This document shows, in pieces, positions 1 through 8,571 of a DNA stretch of 64,000 nt (the stretch's first letter is position 1; every line of letters starts with the position of its first letter). Under the pieces are notes generated by a model. The model did no database searches. It was not told the origin of the DNA and saw nothing but the letters and a program-made list of their open reading frames with translations. Made by a program: the position numbers and the translations under genes. This DNA comes from Terriglobia bacterium (GTDB lineage Bacteria; Acidobacteriota; Terriglobia; Terriglobales; Acidobacteriaceae), in contig JAIQFZ010000008.1 in NCBI GenBank assembly GCA_020073015.1, positions 1-64,000 on the forward strand. The letters are read 5' to 3'.

Positions 1-2
1 AC

Positions 3-194
3 TGCGGCATCGCGAACGTGAATGTGGGCACCTCCGGTGCGGAAATCGGCGGTGCCTTCGGCGGCGAAAAGGAGACCGGCGGAGGTCGTGAGTCCGGTTC
101 GGATTCCTGGAAAGCCTACATGCGGCGCCAGACCAATACTCTCAATTGGGGTGGTGAAATTCACCTGGCGCAGGGAGTGGAGTTCCACTCGTAA
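3..194 (+). CDS. ALDH7-family aldehyde dehydrogenase, C-terminal end only
   Basis: The window begins inside this gene; the last 63 codons are present, ending in TAA. The residues [19 protein letters not shown] and [10 protein letters not shown], followed by LAQGVEF near the end, are the signature C-terminus of ALDH7 (antiquitin/AmaB) enzymes, which oxidise alpha-aminoadipic semialdehyde (piperideine-6-carboxylate) to alpha-aminoadipate with NAD+ in lysine catabolism. The catalytic Cys and Glu lie upstream of the window and cannot be checked. Family assignment is secure from the tail; the exact substrate is inferred from the family. Confidence 0.9.
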   Translation, partial: CGIANVNVGTSGAEIGGAFGGEKETGGGRESGSDSWKAYMRRQTNTLNWGGEIHLAQGVEFHS

Positions 195-411
195 TCCAAG
201 TGACGTGACCGGCGAAATTTGCACTAAGTGGAAGGAGAGAGAATCCACTTGGAGGAAAAGCGGGTCATGCCGATCAAGAGGCACAAAGCAGAGCAGATCG
301 ATCCTGGCGGAATGCGACAAACTGGCCAGAGATGGGCGTACAATGGTGTCGTTATTGAACCAAAAAGGAGATTCCGGGTTAACCGCGAACGTTTCAGAAA
401 GGGAATGACGT

Positions 412-666
412 ATGTCGATTCAAGAAGTATCCGCGGAAGAACTCGCGAAGTTGTTTCACCATTACGAGGGAGCTCTCTCTGAGGATTTCCATGGCCTGCG
501 CAAGGAAGACGCCTCGCTGTCCTGGGAGCAGGTGCCGCAGAATGAACGTGAACTGATGGTCGCGGCCGCCCGCCTGACGCTGCTGGAGCTAGGAGCACCG
601 GCCGAGAAAGAGCCGGTTGTTCGCCGGTATTTCGCCAAACCCGGCGAGGCAAATTGGGGCTGCTAG
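412..666 (+). CDS. small hypothetical protein (84 aa)
   Basis: An 84-residue acidic, mostly helical protein starting MSIQEVSAEEL. An AAAGGGAA ribosome site lies about 8 bases before the ATG, and G/C is frequent at third codon positions, so it looks truly coding. It has no signal peptide, membrane segment or recognisable domain. It ends ANWGC, with a lone terminal Cys. It lies about 220 bases after the aldehyde dehydrogenase on the same strand and could share its transcript. I do not recognise the family. Confidence 0.55.
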   Translation: MSIQEVSAEELAKLFHHYEGALSEDFHGLRKEDASLSWEQVPQNERELMVAAARLTLLELGAPAEKEPVVRRYFAKPGEANWGC

Positions 667-798
667 GTTTCCCGGCTGGTTCCCACGCCGGTCTTCTTTA
701 TGGCAGAGGAGGACAATCTTTCGGCCTTCGACTGCCGCCGAAACTGCCTCCCCTAAACTGAGGGGCACACCCGTTCAACGAATCCTTCCTGCGCCTAT

Positions 799-1106
799 TT
801 GACGGTGGTCTCGCGAGACAAACTGAACCATGTCAAGGAGGGGTTGTCGGCTGACAATCTGAAATGGTTTCAAAAGAAGTTTGCGAAAACATATCCCGGA
901 GTTTGTTACGCTGATCCGGCCCCAACGGTCCCAATAGTTTTCTACCTCTCCGTCACCCCAGATACTTATCACGCAACGCGAGTAGTCGAAAACACAGCCA
1001 CGCAATCAATCCCGGTCAACGCAACTGTGACGGATCGAATGGCAACACTTCGCAAGTAAATGGCACAGTGCAGACGACCACAACAAGCTCCACAGCCGTA
1101 CCGTGG
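799..1106 (+). pseudogene. frameshifted remnant of an acidobacterial hypothetical protein
   Basis: The first frame reads VVSRDKLNHVKEGL, then YPGVCYADPAPTVPIVF and YHATRVVENTATQ, up to a stop near 1059. From about 1035 a different frame continues the same kind of text: SQVNGTVQTTTTSSTAVPW. The two parts join into one plausible protein only if the frame changes near 1035. I associate this text (conserved PGVCYA, TYHxTRVV and poly-Thr strings) with a family of unknown function in acidobacterial genomes; that is from memory. The 3' part of the gene is missing. Confidence 0.5.
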
Positions 1107-1107
1107 A

Positions 1108-1218
1108 ACCAAACCGAAAGCTGCCGTTGCAACTCGCAAAAAGCGAACGATTTCGGCTGCACGACGGAAGAGAATTTGCGGCTGCGCAGAGGGCCCGCTG
1201 GGCAAAAGTCCGGCTAGG
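1108..1218 (+). pseudogene. remnant of a basic KKRTISAA...RARWAKVR tail
   Basis: One frame reads TKPKAAVATRKKRTISAARRKRI and a neighbouring frame continues AAAQRARWAKVR. Together they resemble the common basic bacterial tail 'AxGRKRIAAAQRARWAKVK' found at the ends of small DNA-binding or Lys-rich proteins. The frame break and lack of an upstream body mark it as a remnant. From 1219 to about 1520 I see nothing coding. Confidence 0.35.
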
Positions 1219-1525
1219 AAGTGAGATCAGGTCTGCGAGCGAAATGTATGAGTGCTACCGCTGCAAGGTAGACATCTCGGGTTCGCGTCTCATGGATGTA
1301 CTGCATATCTCAATCTCTCGAAGACTTTCCGAGGGTCAATCTGGGGCCATTGTGGGTCCAATAACCGATCCATGGTTTCAGGAGGTTCTGATCGCGCCAT
1401 TACTTCGGGATTGCCAACGACGCGGAAGTTAGCCAATCAACTGACAGGTTTCACGAAGAGTCCCTAACACTTTCGCCTATCCAATCGCTCCTCAGATAGC
1501 CGGGGTACCGCCCGTGCCGCAGCGC

Positions 1526-1539
1526 TCTAGCAGGCTGCG
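1526..1539 (+). repeat. interspersed repeat copy 1 (TCTAGCAGGCTGCG)
   Basis: The 14-base string TCTAGCAGGCTGCG is repeated exactly at 12200-12213. Both copies are followed by A-rich text of similar shape (GAAAAAGT here, TAGAAACT there). One copy is intergenic and the other covers a stop codon. I recall similar strings as multi-copy intergenic elements in acidobacterial genomes, but copy number cannot be judged here. Confidence 0.5.
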
Positions 1540-1574
1540 GAAAAAGTCGTTTCTGGGCAAGAGCCGGGCCCTCA

Positions 1575-1588
1575 GCGGCTAAAGCCGC
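1575..1588. repeat. perfect 14-base palindrome
   Basis: GCGGCTAAAGCCGC: six-base arms around AA, 36 bases after the repeat at 1526. It could form a small hairpin and resembles the 'gctaaagccgc' REP-like palindromes scattered in some acidobacterial intergenic regions. It is not followed by a T tract, so I do not call it a terminator. Confidence 0.45.
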
Positions 1589-1764
1589 ATTCAAAACAAT
1601 GCAGTTATCGCCCGCTGCCGCAATCAATGCCCGCTACCAGCCGCATATTCGGGCCTCCAGGTAGAAGATTCAAAACTCTGATCCATTTTTTCCAGCGCAA
1701 AGACGGCTGCGCCTATCGCTCCGATGAACTGCGCTGCTTCGCGATTCCCTCATCCAGGCCCTGC

Positions 1765-4700
1765 ATGTCGGCTACTGAGCCCAGAGCCGAGCCGGTAATC
1801 CAGCTCAGCAAGTTGCAGGACCTCTATGATCATCACCTGTACCTTGACGCGTTCACGTTAACCGCGGAGTTTTGGAAAAGCTCGACGGATGTTCAACAGC
1901 TCTCGACCGACGAACTTATTCTCGCCAGCAGGCTTGCTGCACGACTCGGCGGGCAGCGCCTATCTCGATGGTTACTGAGAGTAGCCGTCAAACGCGATCC
2001 CGGCAATCCGCGGGTGTGTTACTTCGCGCGACACGTCCCTTCCTCGAGAGTACGCCTGCTCGATGAGCTGAAGGCCTTCAATGCTCAACCCGACTTAGGC
2101 GGGAATGATCCGGAACTCCGAGCCTCCTGGTATGCGTCGCATGCTTTCACGTGGGCAGCGCTCCGGGACTTCGACCGCGCCTATGAGTGCCTGGCATTGG
2201 CGCATTCGCTGGCGCCAAATGACAGCTGGGTCCTGACTTGCGAGTCCAACGCGTTGGGCATCGCCGATCGCTGGTCCGACGCACTCCGCTCGGCTGAACG
2301 CGCGTGGGAGGTGGACCCTGGCTCTCCATTCGCAGGCAACAGTCTGGGCACCAGCCTCCTGCACTTGGGCCGGGTGCAGCAGTCCGCGGATCGGCTCTCT
2401 TCCGCCGCTGAGAACTCGCAGTCGTACCAACTCGTCGCGGAGGCCTGCTGGCATCAGTGCGCGCTGGCCGAGACGCTGGAAGGTCAGCAGCGGCGCTTCG
2501 TTCTGGAGCGAACCCGCACGCTGGCCGACAAACTGCCCGGTCTTGCCCCGCTTGCCGATCGTGAATCAAGAATAGCGTTTGCACGTGCCAATCTCGACAT
2601 CGCGGAATTGGCAGACGACTATGCCGGGATCGAACGCTGGAGCACTCAGCTGCGCTCGCCGTTTCATCGCCAACTTCTCCGCAACCTCAACAAGAATACG
2701 GAAGGCAAGCGCGTCAGGCTGCCATTTCGTCGAACCATTCAGACCCACGAGACTTGTGTCCCCGCGAGTATCTCGGTAGCGCTGTCGGCCGGCGGTGTAG
2801 TCATCTCCGCAGAGGAGATGGCAGCCGAGATCACGTTCGGTGGTACAGCAGAATGGACGGCCGCCGATTGGCTGCGGGCACGCGGTTTCCACGTCCGTTT
2901 CTTTTCCGTCACAGCGGAACTTGCTGCGAACTTGATCCAGCTTGGGATCGCCTTTGTGATGAGCTGGGAGGCGGACGAAAGTGGTCATGCCGTCGCTGCC
3001 GTCGGACTCGATCAGCGAGCCGAAGCCCTCCTGATTCATGATCCCCAATCATTCCGCGGAACCGAATATCTGCTGACCATTTTGGATCGCAACCTGAGTC
3101 CCCTGGGTATCAAGGGAATGGCCGTTGTGACCGGGGACCGCGCCGCCGACTTGGATGCTCTCCTCCCTCCCGAATCCACCCTGATGGCAGCAGCGCAGGA
3201 GCACCAAAAAGTAATGACCATGCAAGGCCCCGCTGCTGCCCGGAAGATTGCCGCTGACGTGACCAAACTTTTTCCCTCACATCCCGGGACGTTGTACCTC
3301 CAATCCGTACAAGACTTGGAGGACGGCCACGTGGGACAGGCGCTGCATGGTTTCAAGGAACTGCTGCGCCAATTCCCGAACTCGCCTTTCGTACGAGTCA
3401 GGTTCATGTCTGCTTGCCGGGCATTGGGGAACAGCGCCCTGGTCCGGCAAACCCTGAAAGACATCGTCGAGCGCGGAGTTCTCCCCGGTCTCGAGGCTCA
3501 ACAGGACTGGATTCACCCTCCGGACCGTTATGTCTTCGAATACGCCGATCTCCTGCGGTTATCCGCGGAAACCCGCGACCAAGCGGAATCGCTCCTCCAT
3601 TCCCTCATCCGGCGGCAATGCACCTCAGCGGGAGCATGGCATAACCTCGGGGACTTGCTGTGGCAGAAGCGGGATTTGGACGGAACCTTGCTCTGCTACC
3701 GCCTTGCCTCCTGCCTGGCGACCAGCGATGAACACTACGCCCGCGCGTATGCCGACGCACTCGCGGATGAAAAGCGCGAAGAGGAAGGTTTTCGTTGGCT
3801 CGAAGCGCGAGTTCGCAGGTTCGGTGGCTCATCGCATGCCGTAGCGACCTGGATTTCATGGATCAGCGAGCTCGAAGACCGCGGATATCCCGAGCGCGCA
3901 CTGGCAACGTGCAACGAGGCGCTCGGCCAACATTGCGACTCCCCCGAGTTGCTTTCCTTTTCCGTGCCGTTCTTCGCCAGAATGGGCGACTGGGAGGGAG
4001 CCGAAAGAAACTTGTCTCAGCTGAAGTCCAAGGACAACCCGGCCGCCTTCTACGAAGCCTCGGTGCATTTCTTCCGCATGCGCGGCGACCTCAAGGCCGC
4101 CACCGTCAACGCAGCCGCATGGATACGCGAACTGCCCCGGTCCATGCGCGCTCGCCATGCCATGCTGGATTTGGTCGCGATGCAGGAGGGACCCGAATCC
4201 GCCGTGCAAATGGCTGCGCTTTGGATGCGCGACAACAAGGATCACGAGGAGTTTGAGGATGCTTACTGCGCTCAGCTAGACAACAGTTCTGTCCCGAAAG
4301 GGAAGAAGTACTCGGTCCTTCTCCGGCGTCTCAAGCGAAATCGCGAAGATGCCTGGGCGTGGCGGGAGACGACATTTTGCAGCCTCTATGAATACGACCT
4401 CGCCGACGATCGCCACCGGCAACGCCTTGAACAACGCATTCCTCAGTTTCTTGCCGAATGCGATCGGACATCGAAGGAGCACGTGGCGACGATCCGCGCC
4501 CATGCCCTCTGGTCCGAGTACCGCAGCGACTGGTCAGGCGCCATCGCCAGGTCGCTCGAAGCGATCGATCTTGATCCGCGGAACTTCTACAGTTACCGGC
4601 GCATCTGGGAGTGCTCGGCACGCCTGGATAGCGTCGAACGCAATCGTCTCTGGACCCAGATTGAGCCGATGCTGCTCAATGCTTCGGGCCGCCTCTCGAT

Positions 4701-6975
4701 CGCCCGGGAAGTCATGGGCCTCCTCGCAGAAAGATTCGGCGTGCTACAAGCCGAGAAGACAATCGAAACGTGGATGGAGGCGCATCCGGGCGATCCGGAT
4801 GTGATTGAAGCGGCTGCCGACCTTCTCATTGACCGCGGCCACGGCCGTTCGGACGCCTCCCGGGCGATCGCCCTGCTGAAGCCCGCGGTTGAACGGTACC
4901 CATATCACTCCGGTCTGCGTTTCTCGCTGGCGAATGCTTATCGTCGCGCCGGGCAGGACTCCGAAGCGGAAAGCGTGCTGTCAGAAATTGTTCGCCGCCA
5001 TCCCGACAATTCCTCCGCAATGATTCAGTTGGCCTGGATCCGGCACCGCCGCGGCGATCCGGAGGGCGCGTATCGGACCCTCGACACCGCCAAGGCGGCG
5101 AGTCCGCGTAACCCTGATGTCCTGGATGCGCGCGTGCAGATCCTGATCGAAAACCAGCGGTTTGATGATACGTGCCAGGCGATAGAGCAGGGCCTGCAGC
5201 AGATGCCGGAAAACGTCCATTGGCGCAGCCGCGCGATTCCGTTGTTTTCCCGGTGTGGAGCGGACGCAAAGGCCATTCAGGCCGCGCGGGCCGGTGTCGA
5301 GATCTACCCCGGCGGCGCTTATCTTTGGCTCTTGCTGGGCAGAACCCTAAACGAGATGCGTCAATTTGCCGAAGTCGGCGAGATCGAGTCCTGTCTGCGC
5401 CAGAGTCTGCGGTTCAACGGCAGCCTCTTCGAGACCGCGGACCTGCTTTCCATCCTGCTCACCGAACAACGGCGTTATGACGATGCTGCAAGAGTCCTGC
5501 GCGACATCGAGAAAAGAATGTCCGACCCCTGCCCTGCGCTTGGCAGGTTAGCCTGGATCAAACGGATACAGGGACAACGCCGCGATGCTGTCGATGACCT
5601 GGCGAAGGTGGTGACCGCCAGCCCGTGGTACAGCTGGGGCTGGAACGTGCTCATCGGCTGGCTGGAAGAGGATCAGGAATGGGAGCAAACCCGCCAGCTG
5701 CTGCAGGACATACCGCCGCAGATGTTCACGAACACGTCGTTTCGCCTGCAACGGCTCTTGCTCCTTGAGAAGGCGGGCCTTGATCGGACCCAGCTCGATA
5801 CCGAATGGGAGAACCTGCTGCGCGACTTCCCCGAGGATATCTCGCTGTTTGTGAAACGGTATGACACGCTTCACGCGAGCGAGCGCTTTGATGCGGCCGC
5901 GGCCGTTCTCGATTCGATTCTGCAGTTCGATCCCGATAACCCCTTCATTCTTGCTCGACGAACAGAAGTCCTGTCGCGTGCACCGGAGAAAAATGCCACA
6001 CTCGAGGTGGCCCTGCGTGTTTGTTTTGGCCCCGTGGAGGAATCCACGTGGCCGGCTGACAAAGTCTGGGATGTTGCCCAAGCCGCCGGTTTTGCCGACC
6101 AACTCTACAAGCAGGCCGTTCAACGCCTCTCGATCGGCGAAAAACCAACCCGCCGCTCTTTCGCAAGAATGGTTGCCCATGCGATGGGAATCGAAACCAA
6201 GCGAGGGCTGCAACCGAGGACTTCGACGTGGTTCTTGTTTGGCGGCGCACGGGAGCTTTTTCGGTTGGGGCGGCTAGTCCGCAACGCTGGCTGGGATGGC
6301 AGCAGCTACCGCGCCGAGTTATATAGAGAGCTCTGTGACTACGGTTATCATCGCGTCGTAAGGCGGCTTTGGAAGAAGAACGGCGACAGCCGCGCCTTGA
6401 ATATTGATGAGTGGTCACAAATAGGCCGCGCACTCGTCGGGGCTCATTTGCATTCGGAAGGCCGGCGATTCCTGAGCGCGTGGCGCGAACGTCCCGGCGT
6501 CGGAATGTGGATGGTTACCAATTACACTCTGTGCTTGTCGCGTTTTCGACGCAGTCAATTGGAAGAGTTGCGCGCGGCTTGCCGGGATGCGTTGTCTGGC
6601 CTGCCTCACGACCACTGCGCCAGCTACCTTGCCCACGCCCAGGCCGAGGCCTGTGCCCTCCTCGGCGACAAGGAAGCATTGCTGCAAACCTGGAACACCT
6701 ACTCTACATACTTCGAAACGTCGCTGAAGGAGAACGAGTACTTCCACGCCACCCACCGCCATTTGCTGGGTGATATCCCAATGATGGCCCGCTACCTTCA
6801 GCAGAACCAGACGTGGCTTTATCGTAAGATGCTCTGGAAATTACGTTGGAACCGAATCCTGCACTCGCCTCAGACTCGCAGCGGAAGGGAAAGACCGCCC
6901 CTCGCGAACGTTCCTTGGTGGGTATGGTGGCTGCTGTTTATGTTGGTTCTCCAGATTTTTAGGAACTCCCAATGA
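1765..6975 (+). CDS. giant TPR protein with embedded C39-like cysteine peptidase and C-terminal membrane anchor
   Basis: A 1,736-residue protein built mostly of tetratricopeptide-like helical repeats. Between an N-terminal TPR block (about 20-300) and a long second block (about 460-1,600) sits a papain-fold domain of the C39/C39-like type. The likely catalytic residues are Cys331 (HETCVPAS), His408 (SGHAVAAVGLD) and Asp426 (IHDPQS). The last 25 residues contain one hydrophobic helix (PWWVWWLLFMLVLQIF) and a short polar end, giving a tail anchor with the body presumably cytoplasmic. There is no signal peptide. I chose the ATG at 1765 because codons 1627-1764 read like non-coding sequence, but neither start has a clear ribosome site. 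C39 domains usually cleave double-glycine leaders beside ABC exporters; no exporter or leader peptide is nearby, so the substrate is unknown. Confidence 0.85.
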   Translation: MSATEPRAEPVIQLSKLQDLYDHHLYLDAFTLTAEFWKSSTDVQQLSTDELILASRLAARLGGQRLSRWLLRVAVKRDPGNPRVCYFARHVPSSRVRLLDELKAFNAQPDLGGNDPELRASWYASHAFTWAALRDFDRAYECLALAHSLAPNDSWVLTCESNALGIADRWSDALRSAERAWEVDPGSPFAGNSLGTSLLHLGRVQQSADRLSSAAENSQSYQLVAEACWHQCALAETLEGQQRRFVLERTRTLADKLPGLAPLADRESRIAFARANLDIAELADDYAGIERWSTQLRSPFHRQLLRNLNKNTEGKRVRLPFRRTIQTHETCVPASISVALSAGGVVISAEEMAAEITFGGTAEWTAADWLRARGFHVRFFSVTAELAANLIQLGIAFVMSWEADESGHAVAAVGLDQRAEALLIHDPQSFRGTEYLLTILDRNLSPLGIKGMAVVTGDRAADLDALLPPESTLMAAAQEHQKVMTMQGPAAARKIAADVTKLFPSHPGTLYLQSVQDLEDGHVGQALHGFKELLRQFPNSPFVRVRFMSACRALGNSALVRQTLKDIVERGVLPGLEAQQDWIHPPDRYVFEYADLLRLSAETRDQAESLLHSLIRRQCTSAGAWHNLGDLLWQKRDLDGTLLCYRLASCLATSDEHYARAYADALADEKREEEGFRWLEARVRRFGGSSHAVATWISWISELEDRGYPERALATCNEALGQHCDSPELLSFSVPFFARMGDWEGAERNLSQLKSKDNPAAFYEASVHFFRMRGDLKAATVNAAAWIRELPRSMRARHAMLDLVAMQEGPESAVQMAALWMRDNKDHEEFEDAYCAQLDNSSVPKGKKYSVLLRRLKRNREDAWAWRETTFCSLYEYDLADDRHRQRLEQRIPQFLAECDRTSKEHVATIRAHALWSEYRSDWSGAIARSLEAIDLDPRNFYSYRRIWECSARLDSVERNRLWTQIEPMLLNASGRLSIAREVMGLLAERFGVLQAEKTIETWMEAHPGDPDVIEAAADLLIDRGHGRSDASRAIALLKPAVERYPYHSGLRFSLANAYRRAGQDSEAESVLSEIVRRHPDNSSAMIQLAWIRHRRGDPEGAYRTLDTAKAASPRNPDVLDARVQILIENQRFDDTCQAIEQGLQQMPENVHWRSRAIPLFSRCGADAKAIQAARAGVEIYPGGAYLWLLLGRTLNEMRQFAEVGEIESCLRQSLRFNGSLFETADLLSILLTEQRRYDDAARVLRDIEKRMSDPCPALGRLAWIKRIQGQRRDAVDDLAKVVTASPWYSWGWNVLIGWLEEDQEWEQTRQLLQDIPPQMFTNTSFRLQRLLLLEKAGLDRTQLDTEWENLLRDFPEDISLFVKRYDTLHASERFDAAAAVLDSILQFDPDNPFILARRTEVLSRAPEKNATLEVALRVCFGPVEESTWPADKVWDVAQAAGFADQLYKQAVQRLSIGEKPTRRSFARMVAHAMGIETKRGLQPRTSTWFLFGGARELFRLGRLVRNAGWDGSSYRAELYRELCDYGYHRVVRRLWKKNGDSRALNIDEWSQIGRALVGAHLHSEGRRFLSAWRERPGVGMWMVTNYTLCLSRFRRSQLEELRAACRDALSGLPHDHCASYLAHAQAEACALLGDKEALLQTWNTYSTYFETSLKENEYFHATHRHLLGDIPMMARYLQQNQTWLYRKMLWKLRWNRILHSPQTRSGRERPPLANVPWWVWWLLFMLVLQIFRNSQ

Positions 6976-7795
6976 CCAGCAGGCCTCGCGGTCCACTGTC
7001 TTGGGCGGCGGCATTGGAGTGAAAGAACGCGCCTTGTTGCCGCCAGCATGACCGTGGCAGATTGGCTCTGATCGAGTCCGCTCTGTTACCAGCAGGTTGA
7101 ATGTCACTCGGCAAGTTGAAACCGTGTTCCGGTTGAGGCGCCACAGCGGCCGTTTGCGCTTGTATCACGGGTGACCCGGAAACTATCCTCCTAGCCGTTC
7201 GCTACGGCGCTCCAAGGGATGCCTTCCCGGGGAGGTGTAAGGCATGACGACGACCGGAAATTCACGTCACTGCATGAAACCATGCCTGGAGCGAGGTCGT
7301 TGGCTGTATTGTCTATAGGACCAGAACGCCATACAGAAATCGTGGAACGACAGAGTCTACCCGGCGCGCCCATGACCCAATACGCGATGACGTGAGGGTT
7401 CCCAGTATTCGAAAAACCTGTCTGAACCCTTTGCTGAAAGCTGTTGAATCGGAAGTCTCAATATGTAGGAAAAAGGCTTCGATAAACAGATGTTTTTCGA
7501 ATGGTATCGTTCCGGATGCCAATCTTGTCCGGTGCGCTAGAATCCGCCTCGCGCAGTAGAGCAACAACGAGTCCTTCGTTTTGGCACCGTAAGCGGTTCC
7601 ATTTTGGGAATGGGCGCTATGAACGAGCAAATATTTGGGGCGCGCCGCTCTTGGGCCCCCGTATCATGTTCTCTGTAAGAAGTATTACCTCTCGATCATC
7701 CTGCTTCGTCTGTGAGTGAAGGCGAATCTGCTCAATTCTCATTCGCCTATCTTCCCCCGCAACCGGGTCAACCACAAGGCGGAATGGAGGCAGAG
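6976..7795. other. 820-base intergenic region, no gene recognised
   Basis: Only short open frames with poor codon use occur here. A GGGGAGG followed nine bases later by ATG (near 7228) opens just 24 codons. The promoter of the downstream operon must lie here, but no convincing -35/-10 pair was found. Confidence 0.4.
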
Positions 7796-8542
7796 ATGAG
7801 GTGTTCTCCTGTCCGACTCGTGCTTTTGCTTGTTGGAATGGGTTCCGCCTGCTCTGGTGCCGCGCAGACGAATGATGTCTCAGTTCCAGACGCGCCGTCC
7901 GCGATCCTAACTCCAAAAAAACAGAACTCACGGAAACCGCTCGATTTCAAGTTGCTCGTAAATCGATCGAAAGTGTTTCCGGACCTTGCGATGAACGAGA
8001 AGCATCTGAGCGCCAAGCAGAAGTTGCAATTGTCGGTGAACGACAGTTTGTCACTGGCGGCGGGGGGTGGAGCGCTATTCAGCGCAGGTCTGGGGCAGGC
8101 CCGCGACAATCTGCCCGGATACGGCCAGGGCGCGCAAGGTTTCGGCAAACGCTTCGGCGCGGCGATGGGGACCAGCGCTTCCACGCAGTTCTTCGGCACC
8201 TTCTTGTTCGCCACCGCCTTTGGACAAGATCCCCGCTTCTTTGTGCGGGAGAACCTCAGCCTACGGCAAAGCCTTCGCTACGGATTGCGAAGGGTGGTCA
8301 TCACGCGTACGGATCAGGGTCAAGAGACATTGAATACCTCCGGGTTGCTTGGTCCGCTGGCCGCGCAAGGACTAGCCAACACCTACCTGCCCGACGAGGA
8401 GCGCACAGTTGGCCGGACATTGCAACGCTACGGCACTAATCTTGCGCTGCGCACCGGAGTCAACCTCGCCAAGCAGTACTGGCCAACAATTTCTAAGAGT
8501 CTGACCAAAGCGAAGCAGAAGAAGAAAGGCGGCAGCGGATGA
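7796..8542 (+). CDS. exported DAPS-type hypothetical protein (248 aa)
   Basis: Starts MRCSPVRLVLLLVGMGSACSGAAQ, a clear signal peptide, followed by the SVPDAPSA segment typical of acidobacterial secreted proteins. The ATG at 7796 has GGAGG at 7786-7790, five bases upstream, and this decides the start. The mature part has Gly/Ala-rich stretches (SLAAGGGALFSAGLGQ; GFGKRFGAAMGTSAS) and an FFGTFLFATAFGQDPRFF segment, a pattern seen in a widespread acidobacterial envelope family of unknown function. The 3' end is ATGA-linked to an in-frame ATG of the next gene at 8539, so the two are one operon. Function unknown; envelope location inferred. Confidence 0.8.
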   Translation: MRCSPVRLVLLLVGMGSACSGAAQTNDVSVPDAPSAILTPKKQNSRKPLDFKLLVNRSKVFPDLAMNEKHLSAKQKLQLSVNDSLSLAAGGGALFSAGLGQARDNLPGYGQGAQGFGKRFGAAMGTSASTQFFGTFLFATAFGQDPRFFVRENLSLRQSLRYGLRRVVITRTDQGQETLNTSGLLGPLAAQGLANTYLPDEERTVGRTLQRYGTNLALRTGVNLAKQYWPTISKSLTKAKQKKKGGSG

Positions 8543-8571
8543 CGGGAAAGGGGAATTCGCGAGGACGGGGC

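Noticed and set aside
1103-1432. 109-codon frame as an intact gene
   Set aside because: Only its AAAQRARWAKVR segment looks real and that belongs to a frameshifted remnant.
7222-7320. 24-codon frame after GGGGAGG near 7228
   Set aside because: Too short and no conserved look; chance ribosome-like site.
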